Positions 57,527-64,000 of a stretch of 64,000 nt of DNA are shown here, piece by piece. Position 1 is the stretch's first letter. Each line of letters opens with the position of its first letter. The translations under genes and the position numbers were made by a program. The notes beneath the pieces were generated by a model that worked only from the letters and a program-made list of their open reading frames with translations, did no database searches and was not told the DNA's origin. The stretch is from Pleurostoma richardsiae (taxonomy: Eukaryota; Ascomycota; Sordariomycetes; Calosphaeriales; Pleurostomataceae): positions 2,344,834 to 2,408,833 of the forward strand of contig JANBVO010000001.1 of the NCBI GenBank assembly GCA_030052745.1, in the 5' to 3' direction.

Positions 57527-60500
57527 GAGCGCAGCGACGGCGACCACGTCAACGGGTCTGCGAAACGACGTGTCTTGATATAGTTGGGCTGCGGACCGCG
57601 GTGGGTGCGCAGAGGGTGAAGCTTGACCCCGGGATGTGCGCGCTGGTCTGATGCAGGTAGGATTACTCGTGCATATGGTTGGCGCAAATCGTCCAGCGTG
57701 TCTCTACAGGACGGTACTGAAGTATCGAATAATAGGTGAAAGGTTAAAAGAGGGATGGCAAGATGCGTCTTCTCGCCTCCCAGGCTGGCATTTCACCCTC
57801 AGTCAGATGCGGGCGGCGGTGCGGCGGGGAAGAGGTTTTTCGGTTAGTACATACCTCAAGCGTAAGGCAGCGGGTTGGATTGATGATGTATGGTCGCGAA
57901 GCGGGCTGGTTGGTGGCAAGCAGCGATGCTAGAAACAAGGACTAGGTCGCCTCCACGCGGATGACGAGAGGCCTGAGGCAGCGCCTTGGCCCGCTGGTCT
58001 GATGCGGTCGCCGCGCGGAAGCAGGAGAACAAACAGCTTCCTTTCGCTTTCTCGCTATTCTTTGCTCTGATCGCTTGAGGGGAGTGTACGGCTCCGAGAC
58101 TGGTAACCCGTCTGAGCGGATGACGGACGGACAGGATGCGATGGCAATGAACGGAGGAACGGGGAAGTAGAGACGATGAAGAATGGTTGGCTGGATTCGT
58201 ATGCGACCTGCGGCCTGCAAATAGCACGTTGTATAGAGTGGAGAGAGGGTCTTCCTCGGTCAGCAGCAGGCCCAGTCGGGTAAGAATTGGAGAGAACAGG
58301 GTCCGTCTGTCTCTACAAGGTTTGGTTTGCAACAGGTTCGGCTCGGCAAGGCGAGGAAGTCGTGCGCGCCCGGAAAAGAGAGGCAGAGGTGGTGCCAAAC
58401 AGAGAGAGTCGGGACAGGAACAGGCCGGCTGGGATGTGTGCGCATTCGCTGATAAACCGATGATGGACCGTGAGCGGCTCGGTTACTTCGTCCTCGGCGC
58501 TCCTTGCTCAGGCTGGAAGTACTCAGTAGACTAAGGTAGAAGGAGACAGGCGGACGGCTTGATTTGCGCCGCTCGTGTTGTCTGTCTTGTCGCAACGAGC
58601 TGCTGAGATGCGGCGCGCCCCTTCTGGATAACGGCTTGAGCTTGGCCGCTTCAAGAGAATCAGATGGCGCACCCCAGCGGCGTCCGGATATGATTTATAA
58701 AAGTACTGGGATAAGGAACCCAATGTACGAGGCGTGAAACAATGAAAAGTACCTGACGTGCCTCCAATGTGTACAGTCGCGTATCTCTTTCGAGATTTGC
58801 GCGCACCAATCTACGCTCGCGCTACCTTGATCGTGCGAGCGGAGAACCTGCACAGAGCAAGGAAGATACCGGGAGGGAACTAAGGTAAGCCCGAGTGGGT
58901 GATTGCGGGGCTACCTGACAGGATTGCGACAAGATACCTCGCGCGGTGCGTGTGGACGGAGATGCAGTGTGATGGAGGTACCCTGGTTGGGGTCTGCGTG
59001 CCTTGGGAACCTTGGGGTGATGCGTGTTGCAAGCAGGCAGAGTGAGATCTGGTGTCGCTGCTGCTGTCGCCTGTCGCTGCTGTTGTTCTATGGTTGCAGC
59101 TGCAGGAGATGAGACTGTCTCTTCACCACCGGAGCTGTCGAATGAGAGCCCCGCGGAACGAGGGACCGAGTTTCGAGGCACACGATGCCCGTGGTGCCAA
59201 ATCAAAGGCGATATCGACGCGCGGGTATGCGCGCAGGCAGCTAAGATAGATGAGGGAACCGATGGTGTCGCTAGCAGCGAGCCAGGCTGCAGAGGGATGG
59301 ACAGACGGACAGAACTCGTTCTTTTGGCGTCGATGGTCGAGATGGATGGAGCGGATGCGAGAGCACGGGCTGGGGTCGACGGCGGTTCGGTTCCTCAGTC
59401 TTGCGCGCAGGAGGGAGGGGTGTGTGCGTGAAGGGAGACCTGTGGAGGCGGGCGAGCAATCGTTCCGTGCGGCTTGACCGCGGCGGACCAGATCGCCAAG
59501 AGCCGCTTTCCCCTTCCTGGCAAGTGCAGTGCTGCTGTATCTGGGCAAGCGCAGCACAGATTATCCTCTAGCGTGCCCAAGTACATAAAACTACCACCAA
59601 CTGATAACGTTAACTACCACAGTGCCTAGCTCGCCTGTCCGTCCGCCAGTCCTTGAAACATCCGGCCAGAGACACTGATGCAGCAGAACCGAGCACCGAG
59701 AGGTAGATGGCTTGGATTGCCAGTGCTCGAGACTAGAAAGGGAGAGCCGCGAAGCAGGACAGCAGATCCTCGGGGCCTCAACATCAAGTTCTTCGCAATC
59801 AGGGTCGTCGGACAAGGCGGGCTAGAAACGGGAAAAGGGCGCAGGAAGCCCCGCGAGCCTGGGATCGCTTGTTAATTAATACTGACGGGAACCAAGGCGT
59901 GGTCTACGGTTCTGTGCTACTCGACGGCTCCAGCTAGTAACGCCAACAAAAGCCACGTCAATGCGCCTCTTGCTGTGTAAGTATCTCGTCAGGCTCGGCA
60001 GGAGACTGGCATCACGGATCAAGTCACCTGTTCGCCCTCCTGGCTCCTGGTCGATATAGCGCGTCGCGATTCGCGAGGCCAATGGCGTATTCACAAGCTC
60101 TGAGCTACTTAATGCGCTTAACAATAACACCATCGAAGCGTGAGCCAGGACCCCGGGCCTGTTAGACGGGCTCGAGTCTAGAGAACAAGGTACGAGAAGG
60201 AGGGACTTTCACTGTACGAACATCAGCTCAAAATAGCCGATTGTAACGTGAAGGAAGTACCTAACGCGACGCGTACAGCTGAAGGCGAGGTTTATGGGTA
60301 CCATCAGTACATATTGTTCTGCTCGAACCCCGCAGCGCTGCAAGCAAGATTCGCATCCAGATACGCCGTTACCGCAGGAAATCGCGGGCCCTTGTTAAGG
60401 TTACGATGGATCGCATGAATAATGATGGCATATCCTGGCCCATGTTTCACTCGGGGCTTCTCCGTGGGCTGAGCCTCAATGGATTGATCAGCCTGTGACT

Positions 60501-61369
60501 GTGCCGATCACCGTCTCTGTCACGCTGACAATTATTCCGTAAAAGGAGGAAGAGATTAGAGCAAGCTCTCCGTAGCCTTGCCTCCTGTGCACCAATATCA
60601 GGAATTATTTAGGGCAGGTAGGTAAACTTTATGACAGACTGGCTTCGAGCATAGACTTGTGCATTCTGCTTCCCTCTTTGCTCCAAGCTGCAGGCAGCCA
60701 GGTCGTATTTGTGTCACCCTGAGACCTCGTCGGCCCTATTTATACGAACAATGTTGCCCTTCTCTGAGGCAAGTTATCATCTGTCATGAAAGATGTGAGG
60801 ATGCTCTGCGCTCTGCAACCAGTAAGGATTTCCACGCCTGCAATTTCCGCCGTCCGCAATGGTACGGACGGGGTTGGACGCACCGCGCAGCCATGCTGAG
60901 TGACTCGAGCGGCAGGCGAGTATCTGCAAGGCTGCCGTTTCTGTCACAAACGGAATGAGCACTGTCTCATGCAACGCCAACTCTTCAGTTCGACACTGTG
61001 ACTTAACAGCGACAGCAAGACGCCAGAGACAAGGGCGGAGGGACTTGTGTCTCAATCGCCCAGGCCAGGTCGCTGGGGGCAGTCGACGACAGATGCAGAC
61101 GGCTTCTGATATCTCGGAGGGATCAACCGCGACGCTATCCCGTATACCGTATGTGCAGAACAGTGCATGAGAACAAGAGGACATGCATGGACTTGAGAGG
61201 ATACTGTTGGCTCCTTTGTTCCGTGGTCGAGATCTGGACTGGAGCTGCTGGCTCTGGCCCTCGTGGACGGTGGATGAGCCCTCGTGGTGCCCCACATACG
61301 CTCTCTCTATGCATGCAAGGGAGCCAGAATCTCGAAACAACGCTGTTCATCTGAAGAGAAACAAGCAGA
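57527..61369. other. 3.8 kb without a supported gene
   Basis: The first part is the RSC7 promoter. Overlapping frames of 60-180 codons (for example 57856-58398 minus) have no domain. A GTGCGGAGTAC form of the dispersed motif lies near 57515, just inside the RSC7 start region. Nothing further seen. Confidence 0.45.
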
Positions 61370-61990
61370 TCAGAGGAAAGCTTTCTGCAACTCCCAGACT
61401 TGTCCCCATTTTTCTTCTGCATAATCGACGCTCACCCCGACCGGCTCTGTCTTCTCTACCCAATTAGGCGCCTCACATCTTTCGATTTCGGGCTTGTACA
61501 TATCATATATCCCACCGTTTTGAACCAACTCGGCCTGTTCCCAAGCGTCTTCAGAAGCCTCTGGAGCTGGCCACGGTCGGCTACTCCGTGGCCCCCATAA
61601 CGGAATCCTGCCGCCGGTGACGATTAGCTCCGGCGCTATAGAGCTGCCCGTCGGCGCGGCGTCGATTCTGTGATCTCGTTCATCCACTATTTTAAGTACA
61701 CTACAGCCGTATGCTACCTCGCGCGAACGCGTGGCCAGAATCCTGATCGCGTCGAAGTCGACTTTCCATAGACCAAGCGGACACTCCGGCGACAGAGGCG
61801 CAGAGCCAAGTTCCCCCTCAGTAAGGGACCTGTCGGGTTAATCTGGCCGCACTTGAGACACAGATGAGGTCAGACTGCATACAATTTCCCTGAATTATCC
61901 GCGCCTTCCACGACAGGTCCTCCTGGCTGCGCACGTCACGGAGACCTTTGGGTAATACCACGAGAGGGATTCTGCATAGGTGCGTGCTGA
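61370..61990 (-). pseudogene. Coding-like stretch with frame break, possible decayed gene
   Basis: Read on the minus strand, one frame is open from about 61828 to a stop at 61370 and encodes well-formed protein: GELGSAPLSPECPLGLWKVD, FDAIRILATRSREVAYGCSV and a tail ending EEKWGQVWELQKAFL. Immediately upstream another frame is open (about 61990-61818) and reads IPLVVLPKGLRDVRSQEDLS, WKARIIQGNCMQSDLIC. The two are offset by one base around 61820-61830. Either a single-base deletion has broken one gene, or an intron with a weak donor (GTCGTG) lies between them. I recognise no family and find no start codon. Confidence 0.3.
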
Positions 61991-64000
61991 AAGACCTCTG
62001 CCTTAGCTAGGGATCCGGAAGGCCGGGTACTGGCGATGCTCGCTTGCGGGGATCGGGCTCTTCTGGCGTCAGCTTCGGCGCAACCCCCAAGGAGGAGTCG
62101 GAATGACGCGCAGCATTTACGCGAAAGGGCGTATTTTTCGCCCAGTCGTGGCAGTCCATCATCCTTTGGTTTATGCAACCGGCAAGCTCTCGACGTATCC
62201 CGACCTGTCATCTCCGATAGAATAACGTGGCATGAGATGACTGAACATCACGAGATATCACGGTACCGAAAGCCATGCTCGATAAAGTTGAATTGTGATC
62301 AGTGTCGATTATCTGACCAGAACAGTAAGGTGGTACAGGGGAGCTTGATGGGCCTGCGTCGTGTACAATGTATGTACATGCATGCATCGAGAGACTCCAT
62401 GCACCAGCCTGCACATCGGTCTACTAGCCCACTACCTACTCATTGAAGCAGGGTAGTACTGATGTACACTACCTACTAAAACTGCACTCTTTGGACTGGA
62501 ACGGCGGCGTAGGTGCAGCTCGCCCGCCCAGGACCACGGTCCTCCTAGGCTCCCCTCTTCAACCTGCCTAGCAGGACACCATGCTAGAAAGGCATCCCCG
62601 CGAGGACGAAGAGGGAGGCACGGATCTAGCCATGGCTAGGCTACATACGCGCCTATGTACGATTGCCGACACTCCAACTCGCCCAAAGAGTGGAGAGGAA
62701 CCTGATGATCCGGAGAGCCAACGGTACCCGCTCAAAGGTGCATTTGACCTTCTTTGTGCTGGCCGTATCAAAGACACCTTTCGATCCATTTCCTCAACGG
62801 TGCCCCAGACGGTCTCTCTAGCAGAGATGTCACCGAGCTCCTCTCTCCCAACCAGTGAGTTGGGCTAGTGTCATCGCGTCGAGCGACATCACCAACTACC
62901 GCCAAGGAATCGTCGGACGGAGCGATAGACATCATACTCTGCGTATCTCTCTCGTAATTGGCCCACATGAACTTCAGAAACCTGACACTGGCTGTATACG
63001 GTGCGAAGAGTGAGCGCCACAGCTGAAACCCGGTCAAAATGGGCGTTGCGCCGTCGAGAACAGGACGGGGATCCAAGGCATGAGCTCGGGTGAACTTGCA
63101 CCAGCCAGAAAGCCATTGCGATCCCAAGACGATTATGTCCTCCGGGATGCTACGACACTCGGCCACGGAAACTGACAAATCACAGCGCTGGGCCATATTC
63201 TTGTCGACGAGGCCCTAGGAGATCAGAGGTAGTTGGGTGTTCACCCTGACTATGAGCTCCTCATGCAATGCCTGGCAACGGCTTACATCCAAAACCTGCT
63301 ACAGTTTTGCTATATTCATCGGTACTATTAGGTGACCAAGTAACACATCAGCATCTTGTCCTCGCCTAAGATGCAGCGGAGGACGCGGAGGCCCAGACCG
63401 GCGCTGGCAGCTTGTCTTAATCATATCGCTGCCTGCCGAGAAACCAGAGCAGGGACACGATGACTCTTCCACGGAGCTGCAACCATTCTGGGTCTCGGCT
63501 CGCCCATTACGGGATGACCCCCCTCGGGTTCGGCAATCCTTGTCGGGCCCAGCTTGGTGCTCGTTGGTGCCCAGCTGTTGGTCTGCTGCTCTTAGCTCAC
63601 TCTATGTCACTTATCTCGTTATCTCACTGTGTCTCTCTCGCCAGCATGACGACCGGGCCCCTCTCTGCGAGTTATATCCGGGGTTGTGTGATTGCTTCTT
63701 CGGCAGCTTGCTACCCTACGGCTTACACGGCACCTGGCGTTCATTCCCAGGTTGGGCTGCGAAACATTCCGACAGAGCAGCCATCAGGAAACGGCATGTT
63801 TCGAGCTAAGCTACCTGCCAGACGCCATGTGACGGGCGCGTCTGATAGGAAGGTGAATCATAGGTGTAGCAGACGCAATCAATGTGTTGCAGCGGCCAGA
63901 ACCCTGGGGAAGAACAGGCGGCGTGGAGAACGGGAATGTGAGAAGGTGGTGTGAACAAGGAGCTTGAGGCCGCCTTGGAGGGGGGAGAAGGAGGGGGGGA
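61991..64000. other. Right end, no intact gene
   Basis: A plus-strand frame at 62581-62868 looks partly coding (DPESQRYPLKGAFDLLCAG), and a neighbouring frame reads IHFLNGAPDGLSSRDVTELL before a GTGAGT donor-like site at about 62851, so a frame-shifted remnant is possible. Opposite it, a 142-codon minus-strand frame (62768-63196) also looks unusually protein-like. Only one strand can be right and neither has a start or a domain. From 63200 to the edge nothing is seen. Confidence 0.35.

Noticed and set aside
1-64000. CRISPR arrays, insertion sequences, prokaryotic operons
   Set aside because: No regularly spaced repeats and no transposase sequence; the DNA is eukaryotic with spliced genes.

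Overview
The window is nuclear DNA of a filamentous ascomycete (Pezizomycotina, most likely Sordariomycetes). The evidence is GC-rich coding sequence, short GT-AG introns of about 48-300 nt in 13 of the 16 genes read from start to stop, long intergenic gaps, no operons, and fungus-specific proteins: a verprolin, an Rsc7-type chromatin remodelling subunit, Lsm8, the circularly permuted GTPase Nug1, a fungal homeodomain regulator and a fungal ankyrin protein. I see no rRNA, tRNA, CRISPR array or recognisable transposon. Gene models were built by hand from reading frame, splice signals and family knowledge. ATG starts were required, so apparent GTG or TTG starts were not accepted.

Layout. 0-11.8 kb: a cut-off conserved fungal protein at the left edge (-), a membrane-anchored coiled-coil protein (-), a nucleoside hydrolase with four exons (+), a small tail-anchored protein (-) and a bHLH regulator (-). 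13.5-18.1 kb: mitochondrial P5C dehydrogenase (-) and verprolin (-). 18.9-24.1 kb: a mitochondrial membrane protein (+), a four-TM membrane protein (+) and a CHORD/CS co-chaperone (-). 25.1-30.3 kb: an MFS sugar transporter (-) divergent from an HpcH/HpaI-type aldolase (+), then a glutaredoxin-like protein (-) divergent from LSM8 (+). 34.9-36.9 kb: a homeodomain transcription factor (-). 36.9-46.5 kb: almost 10 kb in which I can support no gene. 46.5-57.5 kb: a helical-domain/ankyrin protein (-), a HAD phosphatase (-), divergent NUG1 (+), and RSC7 (-) with two small upstream exons. 57.5-64 kb: no intact gene, but coding-like stretches with a broken frame around 61.4-63 kb.

Functional links. 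Most genes are unrelated housekeeping or regulatory loci. The transporter/aldolase pair is the only neighbourhood that looks like a metabolic module (uptake plus cleavage of a sugar-acid-type substrate). Proline catabolism, actin assembly, ribosome export, splicing and chromatin remodelling are each represented by one gene.

The most unusual item is the ankyrin protein, which joins a NOD-like-receptor-type N-terminal helical domain directly to about nine ankyrin repeats with no NTPase between them, next to the large gene-free region. No undescribed multi-gene system can be demonstrated from sequence alone.
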